A stretch of DNA of 64,000 nt, taken from assembly GCF_016802725.1 (NCBI RefSeq), contig NC_052676.1:798894-862893 (forward strand), given 5' to 3'. The translations under genes were made by a program, and so were the position numbers. A model generated the notes under the pieces. The model was not told the origin of the DNA, did not search any database, and was given only the letters and a program-made list of their open reading frames with translations. The DNA comes from Solenopsis invicta (lineage: Eukaryota > Arthropoda > Insecta > Hymenoptera > Formicidae). Below, in pieces: positions 36,860-50,800 of this stretch. Position 1 is the stretch's first letter, and each line of letters opens with the position of its first letter.

Positions 36860-37240
36860 GTCGCGGCAACGGAAACAGGCAAAATGGAGCGACGACGTTC
36901 CCGAACTCGTTCGTACTACGAAGTTACCGCGCATTATAATGGATTTCGCGTCGCGGATACACGAAGGCGAACGAAGTTGCGGTTAAAGCGGCGTCGACGA
37001 CGGCGGCAGCGGTGGTGGCAGCGCGGCGGCCCACCTCCAGTCGGAGGGCTGCGCAATGTTCGGAAAGTTGGTGAAGTTCGGTGGAGAGCAGTCGTCGTCG
37101 CCCGTGGCGAAGGCTAGAAGACAGAAACGCCGTTGAGGAAGGAAGGAAGTCGGAACTTTCGCCGATAATAACCGGCATTTGTTTAAATGATTTCTGCCTC
37201 ATTATTCCCGTCATCCCGCGGATCCCCACAATTGCGTGCC
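36860..37240. other. CpG-rich patch with GGC repeats, possible cryptic first exon
   Basis: This GC-rich island contains CGG/GGC repeats and three overlapping open frames. One plus-strand frame has ATG at 37056 and reads MFGKLVKFGG followed by EQSSSPVAKARRQKRR before a stop at 37134-37136. Upstream it is rich in Gly, Ser and Ala after a stop. I do not recognise it and see no good donor that keeps it open. It is best regarded as a candidate alternative promoter or enhancer. Confidence 0.35.
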
Positions 37241-39905
37241 ATCCGAGAGAGTAGTGCGGTGTCGCTTCAGAAATATTGTGAGTTTAACTCTTGCGCTGGA
37301 ACAAACTCTTAAGTTTGGATATGGTAAATTAAGGAAATTATGCAAACATAGATGAATTTATTCACTCACTAATATATTAGAATACGCATTAAACGGGATA
37401 TTTCGATGGAATGTTGGAAAGATTTGAGAAAAAGTTTCCGATTTTTGTAAAATTCATCTCTTTTTTATAGTACGCAAAAAGAAAATATTGTTGCAAAAGT
37501 TAAAGATTTATATTTTTGTTAAAATGTTTTTTGAACAACAATTCTGTATAGTTTCATATTTTTTTTATTGTATACATGTTAAATAGCTTTGTTTTTGTCT
37601 ATTTCCATTAGGTGGAAATCTCTTGCATAGAGATTTTTGTTATATTTTCTTTATTTAAATTTTGTAGATCTATATCGATACGCGTTTTTTAGGAAATTGA
37701 AAAATATCGATACTATCCCAAAGGCTCAAAAATGAAATGGAATGGAGATATAATGCTCGTAACGGCTCCATTAGGAATTAAAATATTAAATCAATTCTCG
37801 TATGAATTATACGCTCTCTACAGCGTCGGATTATTTTTCATCGTCGTATGTTGATCAAATACATTTGCCTATCCATTAACAAATTATAATGATTCTGATA
37901 ATAAAGGGGAAAAGAGGGGAAATACGCATAATCCGCGTATTTGTCAGATTATAATTGTATAAGAACATTTTTTCTGCTTTCGGCATTTACTGACGCTGCA
38001 ATAAGCAGCTTTGGCGTTGTTTGTCCCGCTTTCATTAAAGTTTATTACTGTGGATTGCTGCGGATTGCCGGATTTATTGTTATTGCATTTCATTCCACAA
38101 GCTATTATTCTGTAGTTTCTTTTACTGTTTACTGAAAATCTTTCTATCAAATGTCCTTTGAAAGGCTAAATACAGAAAGATTTATTTGTAAAATTTCTAA
38201 AATTTTATGAAATTACCTATATACACGTCAATTTGTTAAGAGAGAATTCTTATTACATTTATTTATGTAACTTTTCTAAAGTCACGTTATTTATTTATCG
38301 CAAGGTACTTCACTTTCAGCTGCAGAGAAATTTTTCAGAAGCTTTAGGAGACCACTAGTTCTAGCCACGATCCTGCGAGGTTTCCGTTTGCCGGCGCACC
38401 GTCACCCTTCCTTCGACTCTCGCATCTCTTCCTTCCCTACAGTTTCTCGATTCCGGCACTCCAGTATCGTCGATACTAACGTTAAGTGATTTCTCCGGAA
38501 AGGGGCAAAGTTTCTCGGAAATATCGTTCACGCGCGGAGGATTTGCGCTAGAAAATTTATTAAACGAAACTTCTGAGCCGTTTAGCGCGCGATACGTTTC
38601 AACCTCTTGTGATCGATTTACCTCCCCCTGTCCCGTTTCGTCCCCTACTAGAATTCGAGCCGACTTCTTGCCCCAGTCGATCCGTCTAATACGGGAATTG
38701 ATTACTAATCGAGCGTGAGATTCGTTCGGAAAGAAGTTTATGATTTCGATTATTCCTACACACTGTTGAATGTTATTAGCAGAGAGAATAAGAGTAGTTG
38801 TCCTTAACACGACGAATTGAGATGTCGGATATATATTAACGGACACAAATACCAGAGACGCGCAGAATGAGAAGGTAGAAATGAGAAAATAGAAATGGCC
38901 AACCGTGACGAATAAGCGAGACGAACAAAAAGTCCTTCCTGAGTTTCTCCGAAATGCAATTTAAAGTGAAATATTTTTGTGCTACATGAATATAAAATAA
39001 TACTCGAATCTAAAATGAATCTAAAATGTACTTAACATTTTAAATATTAAATATAATGCTTATAAATGAGAGATATATGATACACGTATTATTGTACTTA
39101 GATATAAACTATGTATAATATATGATATTACATAATAACACAATATATATAATTAAATATATGATTAAAATATAATTTTATTTTTATATAAATTGTTATA
39201 TTAAAGTATAATATTTTTAATATTAAACACATTTTTCCAACTAGTCATACTTGTCACAATATTCCATAAGTTATTGTTTCGTTTGCAGTGCAAAACTTTG
39301 TTGAAACAAGACATACAAGTGCAGTAGAGCGGAAAGAGACTCGTTAAATTACAGAAGTAGATTATTGCAGCTTGATAAGGTTAGCGTCGCGGAAGGAAGA
39401 AAGTAGAGAAGAGGGGTTGAGAAGGTAACGAAACATTTTACTCGGTTATGCAGTTTGGCGCGCCGCCAAAAAATATCAAAAATCTCTTGGCCACCGGCCA
39501 GTCGAGGCTGAACGCAAACCGCAACTCTACGTAACGGACAGTAGCCGAATAATAGCGCTTTATTTTGTTTTGCACATGTATGTACGAGACCTCTCTCTCC
39601 GCTCGTATGCGTGTACACGTGTAAACGATAATCAAGCGTATTTTGGGAACAACAAGCGGAAATGCTATCTAATTATTTTGCAAGCTTGTTAAATCAATGC
39701 TATATAGCGTTTGCTTAATCTGAAACGGTTGCGAACTATGAAAATTAAGATACGCTCAAATATATTTTAAATTCCGATAATTTGTTAGTAAATTATTTGG
39801 TCATAATAAATGTAATTTACGCACATGTGTATGCAAAGTTAATTCAACGAGTTATAATTATTATTTCGTTGCTTCGAATTTCTGTTGCTAAATTCACAGC
39901 TTAAA
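37241..39905. other. Presumed intron, no recognisable gene
   Basis: AT-rich on the whole. A GC-richer part at about 38340-38850 carries a 161-codon open frame on the minus strand (38846 to 38361, beginning GTG) that resembles no family I know. An 11-bp unit, GAATCTAAAAT, is duplicated in tandem at 39006-39027. The part at 38990-39230 is extremely AT-rich. Confidence 0.45.
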
Positions 39906-39915
39906 TATCACATTC

Positions 39916-39916
<1 letters not shown>

Positions 39917-39966
<50 letters not shown>
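39917..39966. repeat. Compound microsatellite (TC)15(TA)10
   Basis: Fifteen TC units (39917-39946) pass directly into ten TA units (39947-39966). Both are uninterrupted, so the locus is probably polymorphic. Confidence 0.95.
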
Positions 39967-41767
39967 CGAGAAGAAGAGGTTGCGATTTAATTTACCGATT
40001 GAAGGGTTAAACCAATACTTCTTCGTCCTTATATCGTTTGAACCGTTTTCATTTGCTTTCGTCGGGACGAAAAAAAGAAAAATGGAAAAAAGCCCCAGAC
40101 GGGACCCGCTTCGATCGAGACACTTTAGTCGGCGAGGCGGCGAATAAACAGGAATTCTTGCGCGTGGCGGTTTTTGCGAGAGCCATGTTTGTTTTATCCT
40201 CGACTGCCGAAAGTAAAGAACCAGTTCGGGCTTGTGTCTTCCGCACCGCTGATCATATCGGCAAGAAAGAACTCGCGAAGAGGACTTTTCGAAATATCGC
40301 TAAGAGATGAAAATACCCGGAAGGATCTCCAAGATGGATCTTCGTGCTTCCACTGCATTTCTTATCTCTCGTCACTGTCCCGAAATATCCAACCGAACAA
40401 CTTCTCCGATATAAGCAAAAAGTGCCTTTTCCTCGTTTAGCCAATCATGTCGTTTCGCATTTGCAGATTTGAAAATATCGCGAGCTTTTACCTTTTATCT
40501 CTTAAGATTTACCTAAAAATTCGAAATCAACGTCCACGTTTAGTACCGAACAATAATATTTTCTTTAAAGTCTTACTCTTTTTACGCTTTTTGGTATTAA
40601 GAGTTTTAATAGCGTACTACGATGAAATAGGCAGGTATATGGTGCCACGGATAACAGAAGACTCAGTCATCGTTGTAATTCAGCGATGGCTTGTAAAGAA
40701 AGCGAGAAAGATTCGATGGCAGTACGCACTGACTTCTCGGAATCTCGGTGAGAAAAATTCAAGGAATTCCAATATAAAAGGTGACTGAAATCGCGTCTGC
40801 CTGCACCACCTGCTGTCGCCTTAGCTCGTTCGATCATGATGGCCATTCCCATGATGTCCGTCTCTCGTTTTCAGGATCCCTCCTCGCATGGATGATCCCG
40901 AGGGATGCGAGGCACTTTATCTGCCGTAAAAATGCACCTGCACATCCCTTGATCACATGCAGAAAAATTGCTGGACTCCAGGTCCGGACTCCGTCTAAAC
41001 TATACTTGCGCAGAAAAAAAGTAATAGAAGAGTAATCTCTTTGAAGTGCATTTATTTTACGTAATTTTAACGTAACTGAAATTATCTTACGGAATAGTTT
41101 ATGTTCTATTAATTATCAGTTCTTTTTACAAATACAGCTCTACTTTAAAGAAGCATAAAGTTAATATTTCAAGAAAATTATTCGTTATAAATTTAGTAAC
41201 TAGTTTCGATTCTCCTTCGGCGGTTTACTTATACTTGGTTAAACATACGATAGTTCATAGATAAATAAATGAGTGGGAGATGGTGAAATTGCGAACGCGA
41301 TATATCATCGTTCGCGAGAAAGTTTAGATAGAGAAGAGCGTGATTTTACAACGGCGATGGTCTTCTTATCGATTTTAATTTCATGCAATATTCAGTAACC
41401 GTAGTTACGTACTGCGTCGTTTCATCGAAATTCAAGTTCCGCACTTTCGTAGAAAACGCAAAAAGTCAAGGGTTCGCATCAAAATTCACCTTTCTCCGCG
41501 TTGCGGATTTTTACGTTCTACAATTCAAAGATCTATTCACGCGCTCACCCTAGAATTTACACATGTGCCAGTTTTATGTCCCGAAATTCAAACCTCGGCG
41601 TGAAACTCTAAAGTGAAGACTTTTAATAAATAAAAGTAAAGTATAGAGAAAAATTACCAATACCGACATAGATCTTCTAAAGCGACGCTCTTTTATGTCA
41701 CGGAAACTAAACGTTGCACTTTATTAATAAACAAGGACGATCTGCTGGTATAATTAAAAAAGTAAAA
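39967..41767. other. Presumed intron, no recognisable gene
   Basis: GC content is moderate, with overlapping open frames of 60-113 codons on both strands around 40030-41035. None shows a known domain or convincing splice sites. No RNA gene is seen. Confidence 0.5.
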
Positions 41768-41812
41768 ATTCATACATTTATTCATACATTTTTGTTGTAT
41801 AAATTTATACAA
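41768..41812. repeat. 12-bp tandem duplication beside an 18-bp palindrome
   Basis: ATTCATACATTT is repeated perfectly at 41768-41779 and 41780-41791. Three bases later TTGTATAAATTTATACAA (41795-41812) is a perfect 18-bp palindrome. Confidence 0.8.
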
Positions 41813-44800
41813 ATTTTTTAAGAAGTTTCAATAATAGTGAGTGTGTCATAGATAATATTAGATCACATGTCTGCAACATCCTAAAACTTTTATTTATACT
41901 TTTCTCTTTCTTACTTCTCTCATAATGTGATTTTAAACATAAAATCGGAGTGCAGCATAAACTGGCGCACCTGTCGATAAAACTATAAGATTGTAAAAAT
42001 TATATAGGACAGAATAAAAGACATAAGACATTGTGAAATCTACCTATTATGTTAGTAACTTTATCTAATCTTTATATATTGTCGCGCCACATGTTGCATC
42101 TTGCTGAACAGTACAAGATATTTATATAAATTGATAAAAGAGACACTTTAACATTATATTTTACATCGAAGCAAAAGGCTTCTAATAATTCTCGTACACA
42201 TAAACTTGTAAATATTTTGAAGAGAAAAGAAAAATGTATTATTATATTTATTTTGATTAGAAAGTCGATTTTGAAGATTATTTTATCAGATGGTCATTAT
42301 TGCTTTTTTTATTTACTTAAAACTTAATTGCTGTAACATTCAAAACGATTTCATAAAAACTGCTATATTGTCTGATAGAAAACACTTTTCGTTTTATATT
42401 TATGTTTGTAAAGATTTATTTTATAAAAAAAATGTCGGTATTGGCAACATTCCTCTATATGTTCTAACATTAACAAAAATCCAAGTTTTTAAATTCTTGA
42501 ACTCTAAATATCGTCTAAGGACATATTTTAAAATCTTTTTAAAGAACTTGTTTTTATACATTTTTAGAAGATTTTACATGCAATTAAAAAATTTTAATTT
42601 TAATTCAAATTAATTAACAAAAATTAAATATTTTCAAAGCAATTACATTAAGTCATAATTTAATTATTCATTTTTATTACATTATAAATTGTGTAGTAAT
42701 ATTTTAAATATTCTATGTTACAGTATTCTATAAATAGTAAATACCTACTAGTTTGTTTATCACACACGTTTAGTCATTTGCTCATAAGTTCTGCTTTGAT
42801 TGTTGGATCAATTTTGGGATTCCCCTGCGATAAGAATGCATGCAACTCTCGAAGCACCCATTGTGATTATCGAGACGCCATATTCTGAAGTGGCGAATAG
42901 TAAACTCGATATAGCGAACGAATCTCCAGTTGGCTGGTTGATTTACTCTTGCACTTCGGAGCTCGATAACTCACAACTAGGTCGTTCCGATCGGCTCTAG
43001 CCATCAATGCGCACCGAATCACATTCCGCGAGTACAATTCTGTATTTTGGAAAAAGTATCCGACTTGATCGAAGCCAATCGACGGCCATTCGAGCCTTCG
43101 TGAATATTTTGCATTTTTTTCCGGCTGCGTGAAATTACTAATTGCAGCTCAAACTTTATTATGCACTAGTACACACGTACAGTATCGAAAACATCTTGAA
43201 ATAAAAACTTTTTTATATGTAACAAAATATTATTACAGCAATTATTAATTAACAGCGAATATTTATTTTATTTATATTAATACTTTCGCAAATAAAGCAA
43301 TCCTTGTGTAAACATCGATTAACGTTTGTATTTATCGCGCGATTTAATTCTGTTCTCGTTACCACGTTGCCATCGGAATAAATGTTTTATAAAGAGCCTT
43401 ATAGCTGTCCTTAAAGGCAGACGCGGTATCGAGCGGCGGAGTGTCGTAATTGCAAAACTTTGATGCGACGGACGGGCGCAAATTTCTGCGCGCGATGTTT
43501 ACGCGCGGCCGCGCTAAATCGCAGCGGATGTGCCGCGAAGTCAACTGACAAATTGCCCCTGCGGTCGCTCGGGGTGGCCGTTCATTCGTTCGTCCTCCAG
43601 GTATATTCGCGCATTTATTTCTCGTAGCGCCAACGTCAACGATTAACGCCTCGCGGATTCCCAACTTAAATCGAAATTTACGACCGGTCCGCTCCGCCGA
43701 ATGCTTTCACATGCGCACACACCGAAACTGTGCCAGAAATATTATATACCTACATCATTTTATATGTCATATTTTTATTATATACATTTCACATTTTTTA
43801 TTGCTGTTATATTACAAAATATTACTTAAAATGTATTCGTTCTTGGCTTCAGTTTTTGTTTCTTTCTCTGCGACAATTGTCAGTTTAGTTTTCTAAACAT
43901 TTTAGTTATTTATTTGAATGTTTTTTTAAATTCTGTTTTTCCTTCAACATAGAATATCTTCAGTGTTCGAAATGTTATTTTATAAAAATAAGATGCGTTA
44001 TAATCTTGAATATTTTAATATATGTCTTTTTAGACATTGTGTCTCGTGCATTTCTTTTCTTTGAAATATTATGAAAATTTTAAGAAAATGTAGGTAAACA
44101 TCGATTTCCACTCTCTCTTCTTTAAAAAAGTTTGAGGAAAAGTTCTAGGAAACAGGTTTAGTACGTTGCAGTCTCAGGTCGTGTATGTTTTTCGATCAAG
44201 ATACCTCGAAAATTCATCCCAAGACAGGAATGGCTCATCTTGTTTAGAATGATTACTTTTTCTGCATCAAGAAATTTTTATTTTTTTCTTATTTTTCAAT
44301 TAATTCTCGTTTATATTTCAAGAATTTTTCAAACTATTAAAAAATATTAAAATTTTAACTTTACGAATATTAAAAATTGTAATTTTAATTTATTAAAAAA
44401 ATTTATTTTTACTCTTTTCAAAAACGCACGTTTGCTCCAATTAATTGTTTTTGTAACGCAATATCAATATATAATGAAATACATCATTTAATATTTATTA
44501 TAAAATGTAAATATAACTTCAATTTATATCTATTTTCGTTTATTAAAAACGTTTTTAGGTAACTGAATAATTTAACTTTTTCAATAGTAGATACGTGAAT
44601 TTTTTTGTAATTTTTTAAATGTCAACTTTAAGGTATAACGTATAATTTTTCTTTAGGTTATTTTTTTTCAGAATTTTGAATTTTGTTTATGAAAACGTGT
44701 ACTTCTCTCATTTTATTTGCTATAGTTAGGCATTTTTTTAAATAAATACTTATACAAATAGTTTTTAAAAATGTTAAAGCATACGTAAGAGTAACTTAAT

Positions 44801-47800
44801 AATTTTTTGTATTTGTAAAAGTAATGAAAATGAACGAAGATTTTGTACGAGCCACGATGTCTAGTAAAAAAAGGTGTAACTCAAATATTAATATCTACTA
44901 TTTTTATTACGAAACATATTTGTTTATCTATTTTAGTTTATCACGTATATACATATATATATTAAATATGAAATCTGCAACTCTCTTAATTATCTCCATG
45001 AGAATATGATCCTTGAGAATGCAATTTGTATCAATCGAGTATCATTATCGGTCTTGATTGGTCTAAATTAGAGAACCCATTTTATCGATACATTTATTGA
45101 CACTATCACATGTTATTTCATAAAATTTGATTTCAGTCCCCGTGATAGTGCATCGGATATCGGAGTCAGGTAAATCAATAATGGCCATCATAAAAAAAAT
45201 ATCGACAACACGGCGCTTCAACAAATACCTCGCGGGAAACGCAAACCGGATGTTGCGTCCGTTCCGGAAAAATTACGCAGCTAGATTACACGAGGAAACG
45301 AGCCGAGAAAGGGCCCCGATATACCGCGCTATTAATCATGGCGCAAAATGGAAAAAAACAGCGTCGCTGTCTACCTCGAATTTTTTTATTGCTGTCGTAG
45401 TAAAACAAAAAAGAAAGGCGGAAGCGGTATAAATGACAAAACGACCGGTTACCGACATAATTTAAATGCTAGCGGAAATTTTCGACTTCTCCCGCTTTAT
45501 TTCTCACGCGCGTACGCGCACACACCACTCTAAACTAGTCGTGAGTATTTCCTGAGTGGCAGGCCGTGTTTTATTATGAGGTAACGGAACTTCCGACGTG
45601 GTCTCCTTTATAAATTTATTTTGACGTTTCCTCTGTCGTGAAAAAACGACGCCACCGGACGTCGTGATTCCGATTTTTTAAATGCTGGTTTCAAATCTGA
45701 TTTTCCACGCCGACGTTCCATCCGCAACTCGCTTTAAAAAATAAATTCAAAGTGGGTTTCTAGAGGATGCGAGAAATTCCCACATTTACTGGTATAGAAC
45801 AATATTATTATTATAAAGTTTAATTAGAAAAGTTTATTTAGAGAGTGAGCAAGATAAAAAATTCATACGTCAAATAAATGTAAAGAGTTACATTATTGTA
45901 CGTAGATACATATGTATAATTAAACTAAAATGCTTGTTTAAAAACGTAACTAAGCCTGATCAGTGATTTAGGCTGAATTCCCTGTAGAAACAGGAGGCAA
46001 GCCGTTGAGCACCAGAAGAGAGACGTGTGGGGGTCAGGGAAGGATTTACAGGATACATCTCTCTCTCTACGCTTTCGATCCGTTTGGGATTAATCTGGGT
46101 TTAATTGAATTCGAAGCAAACATGGAACAGGGCGCTTCGATGCTTGCGCAAACCTTGGCCGTGCCCGGCTGGATAAATATGGCGCTGTGTGGCGACCTTA
46201 AGGTATTAATCGTCAAACAACCTGTGTAGGCTATGCAGGAGCCGATTAGGGCGCTATGATGCGATCGCTCGTTGATTATGAACCTTTACCGCGCGATAAC
46301 CCGTCGAGAACGCGGGTTATCGGCTGACTATACGTTCCTTCTACAGCATAATGCCGTGTAAATTGCTCCTATGCTAAATTGTGTTAAGCATTGTGCCTGC
46401 TAAACTAGATATCTACACGTTATGGACCACCTGTTCTGTGTCATTGTAGTTTCAGGATAAACATAATGATATTGGATTAAAATATTGAATGTAATGATAA
46501 TAATAAATTATGAGGTAATAATATTTTATAATACAATAAATGATTACGAGTGTAAAATAAAATTTTCTTCTCCTACGTTAAATTTATATCACCGTTCTGA
46601 TTCTTCAAGATTTCTCCATCGTGGAAGTATATCTCTCGTCTTTCATACTTTAACAAATATATTTTCCACAAGAATCTAGATAATTGTAACTCGTGCTTAA
46701 ATTGCTGCCATATGAAAGCACTCAAATTAACGTAAGTGGCTTTAAAAATTGACAAATGCTTGTTTCCATGTCACGCGGACAAACTAGATTCTGTTAGGAC
46801 TCACCAGGGACAGTGTATTCATTTCTATGTACATGTACACTTTGGAAACCCAACACGCACCCCGGTTTGCGCGCTATTAGGGTGAGTCGGCAGTTCGTAC
46901 ACCGAGTGGTATATTAGTAAAAGGGCGCGTCGCGCGACACCATACGCAGGGGAAAACCACAGAGATACGTGGCGTCGCATCCGTGTATTATGTGTATGTA
47001 CATAAGGCACGTATGCCGGCAACGAATAGAATTTATCCTCCCTATTCTACTCCCCGCCCACCCTTCATCCTTCTGTTGCATCACGCCGTAGTTCGATTCA
47101 GATAGCCTCTCCGCTCGGCATATTAAATTTATGGTATGCACGCTGCACATTACTCATCCTCTGCCATGCATATGCAAGCTGAATTCTGCAAAGGAGCCGA
47201 AAGGACCAAAGGGATACTGCGTGTTCTTCCACCGTGCCCTCTTTTCTCATCTTCTGCCCTACATTCCCTTCCATATGCCTCTGTTTCTCTTCCTCCCGTT
47301 ATTTCGTTCGGCCTCGTCCTTGCGGAAGATAAATCCCTTTCTACCCAGACGTTCCGTGACTCCGGGAAATATTACCTTCTTAGGTTAATTTAGCACGCGC
47401 GCAAATAAAGTCGGCAAACGTGCGCGAGACCATATTGATACAGCCAGAAAAATAGGGGCAATAATTCAATATAGTCAGAAAATAATCTTGCATTCTGTTT
47501 TACGTGAAAATATTTTAGTATGTAAATTTGAACAATTTTATAATTAATATAATTAATTAAAAGTAAATAATGTGAGTTATCTTGTTTCAAAAGGTAAGCT
47601 AACTCACATTTATTAAACTGAATTCGTATTCAACGTAAAAAATTATCAGAAATGACTGGTCTCGTTCTGATATTTTTTTAAATTGTGTAATATTAAACTT
47701 GGTACAAACAATTACACTGTAAAAACAGAAAAAAAACACGTATTTATATCCAAAATATTTTTTTACTTTAAATGTATCATTTTTATCTTACAATAAGCGC

Positions 47801-50800
47801 AAAAAAACGCGCGTTTTTTGTATAAAGCAAAATGAAGAATAACACCGTGATATATTCTTTTTTATTATCTCCGGTCCTAATCTATGAATCGAAGATTAGC
47901 CGTTCACGTCGATGATAATAACTCAGCAAATGGCTTCTTCGTTCCACGATTACCGGAAATTTGCGGAAGAAAAGCAGAAAGGGTGATCGAACATGGCGGC
48001 GAAAGGCAGGAAGGAGGATTGGTCCGAGGAAACGAAGGGATCGAGCCGAGGAGAAAGGAGTAGAGGGGTCAACGGATACCAATGCCCTGAGAGTGTTTCC
48101 ATCTTCGTCCAACAACTAACAAGTGCGCGCCAGTCAGCGGTTTTTATAATTGGCCGGAAGTAGTTCAATTACGGAAGCATGACGCCGCCGGCGAAGCTCT
48201 CCTTCACTTTGAGAGCTTTCTCTCGCTCTCTTTCCTGTTCCATCTCTCCCCCTTCAACGCCCCATCTCCTCCTCCTTTTTCCCTTTTCTTCATGCTTTTT
48301 GTGTCCGCCTACTCCATTACCACCGATGCCACCAACTCGTCACTGTCAACATCGCTATTGCGAAGATATATCACAGGAATGGATGAATAATCAGGACATA
48401 GAAGTCGAGTCGAGGACCTTGAAATAAAAAAGATGCTTATTTGTGCCAAATATATATTTAGGAATCTGTCATATCATTTTCACGGTCTTAACAATATTCA
48501 TATGCACAATAATTTCGTTAAGATCTTCATTTTTAAATTATTACAATTTTTCTTGTCTATTGTAATTTTTACAGAGAAGAAATAAGAGATACCTAAATCG
48601 AAACTCTCAGAAAATTTTAGACTGTAATTATTTATTTACGAACATTCTTCATTAAAGCTTTTGATTCTGATATTTTAGGATTTCTTAATTCTTAAGCAAA
48701 CATGTAAAATTTCTGCCATAAGAACATTTAGATCTTTAACTAGAGATTCTGTATTATCATGTTGATATTTCCGGATAATTAGCAAGTTTTGCATAAGTTA
48801 GCTGGTTGAAACGCAAGAGATCTTTTACAGCCGCATATCTGATCAGCCACAGACTTATGAAGCTCGGAAGCTTCGAGCGATTATGAACGCTTAAATTTTC
48901 AAACACGTTTCTCCATTGATACCCACGGTTCGTACCGATCCTTAAATTCCAGGAGCGGCCTTATTCGCAATTCCGGTCGTCCTGGCTCTCGACAAATACG
49001 CGTTCCGAGAATATATCTGTTCCTCGTCCCTCGATTAAGGCCAAGACAAATGGAAGCGGATGTCGGTCGGAAATTAAAATCTCGAGGACGAGCCCCTCGT
49101 TAAGCTGCCGACGCTTTCACGCTGGTCGTTTTCGACTGCGGTTCGGGTTCGATCGTTCGAAAACCAGCGGCAACAGTTCGTCCACCAAAAGGAGTACCGT
49201 TCTTCATTAACATCGCGCCGCTATTACGGAATTATGAAAGGGTCAATGCACTCATTTCTTCTGCCCTTTCATATTCAGTTTCTTATATTATCTACTTCAT
49301 CTAACTTGCACTAAAACATATTGCATCTCATTTTAATATTTTATTTTTTATCAATTTTTTTATGTAGTGTTCCCTTGAAAGAATATTCAAATGCGGATAC
49401 ATAACGCAGCAAATCCTTATCATTTTAATCAGATTAAGCAAATGCCGATATGAAAGCATCATAAGTGTGACTCATATTTTTCTTCGTATTTTGCCTACAT
49501 ATTCATAAGCGAACGCTGATCGTGTTATGCACGACTTCGCTTGTTTTTCATGGTGCATAAATTTTCTTTGACAATCTCGGAAGTGGGTCAACGAACGAAC
49601 TATAAAAAAAAAAAAATGAAAGAATCACGAATAAAAAGTTGTGCGCTTCCAGTTTTCTATTTTCTAATTTTTTTAGCTGGTATGAGTAGCAATACTTCGA
49701 CGGCTATTTCGCCGAAACGTTGGCCAATTCATTTTTCTCCAGTCTTAACGAGCGTGTAATTGCTTTTTAAATTGATTAAGGGATGATCGATCGAGTGATA
49801 GCAAACAAGCAGTGCCTCCGCTCGTCCATCAAACCTTCTGCTATATGAGGCTGAGAATGAAATTTATATTATATAATTCTTTTATTATACTACTTTCTTT
49901 ACTTTCTGTATCTTACCTTTGACATCCTCGCTTATATTCCAGTTATAATATACCACATTATAAAATATAGATTATACGGATTTAAAGCAATAGCATCTGA
50001 CTCATAATATCAAAGCATTATAACAATGTAGCTTTACAAATTTTCGTAATGACAATTTCTAAAATCTCGTGAAGAATAATAATGTTGAGAAAATACATTT
50101 GTGCCTGTGGTCTATAATTATTTAACATCCGTTAGGTATTGTCGAAGTAATTTAATGAACGACCTACTTCACAACGAATACGAGTATTCGAAGGAAAACG
50201 CGGGCGTAATTACGCGGCAAAATGGGAAAATTAAATATTGCCGCTCGACATGGCGCTCTCACTCGCGACTCGGGCATAAATAACGTTGCGTAACAAATTA
50301 AGCTTTCCCGGAATCTCACGGGAATATCGTCATCTCGTATAGTTCAATAGTAAACACACGAGGGCATTGAAATCGATTTAAAAATCTGGACGGCCAACAT
50401 GTTAACCCGATTAAAAGAAAACCTTATACTTGTAGAGTGTATTGTCTTAAATAATTGATACAAATTTTGTACTAATGTAATACATTTCGGAATATTATTT
50501 CAATCACAATATCAGTGTTAATTAAAATCTTGTATTCAGAGATTTAACTTTTTTATATTCCAAGGCTCGGTCGTTTTAAAACTCATATTTGAAAACTCTT
50601 GTTTAAAGTCAACCATAAAATTTAATTGAATAAACATTATCATCTGTATTATATTTTCAAAAACAATTTTAGATAATAAAAGTTATTGATCGTAAGAATA
50701 ACTTCAATCCCTGTGAGTCAATTTTTTTTACAATAAATTTAATAATTCTTGATTGAATCGAATACAATAGAAACAGAAATTTATAGATCACATACATTTC

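Noticed and set aside
36884..37117. Arginine-rich plus-strand frame of 77 codons with an ATG start
   Set aside because: Its arginine runs are simply CGN read-through of a CGG/GGC repeat, and the minus-strand and other plus-strand frames are open as well.
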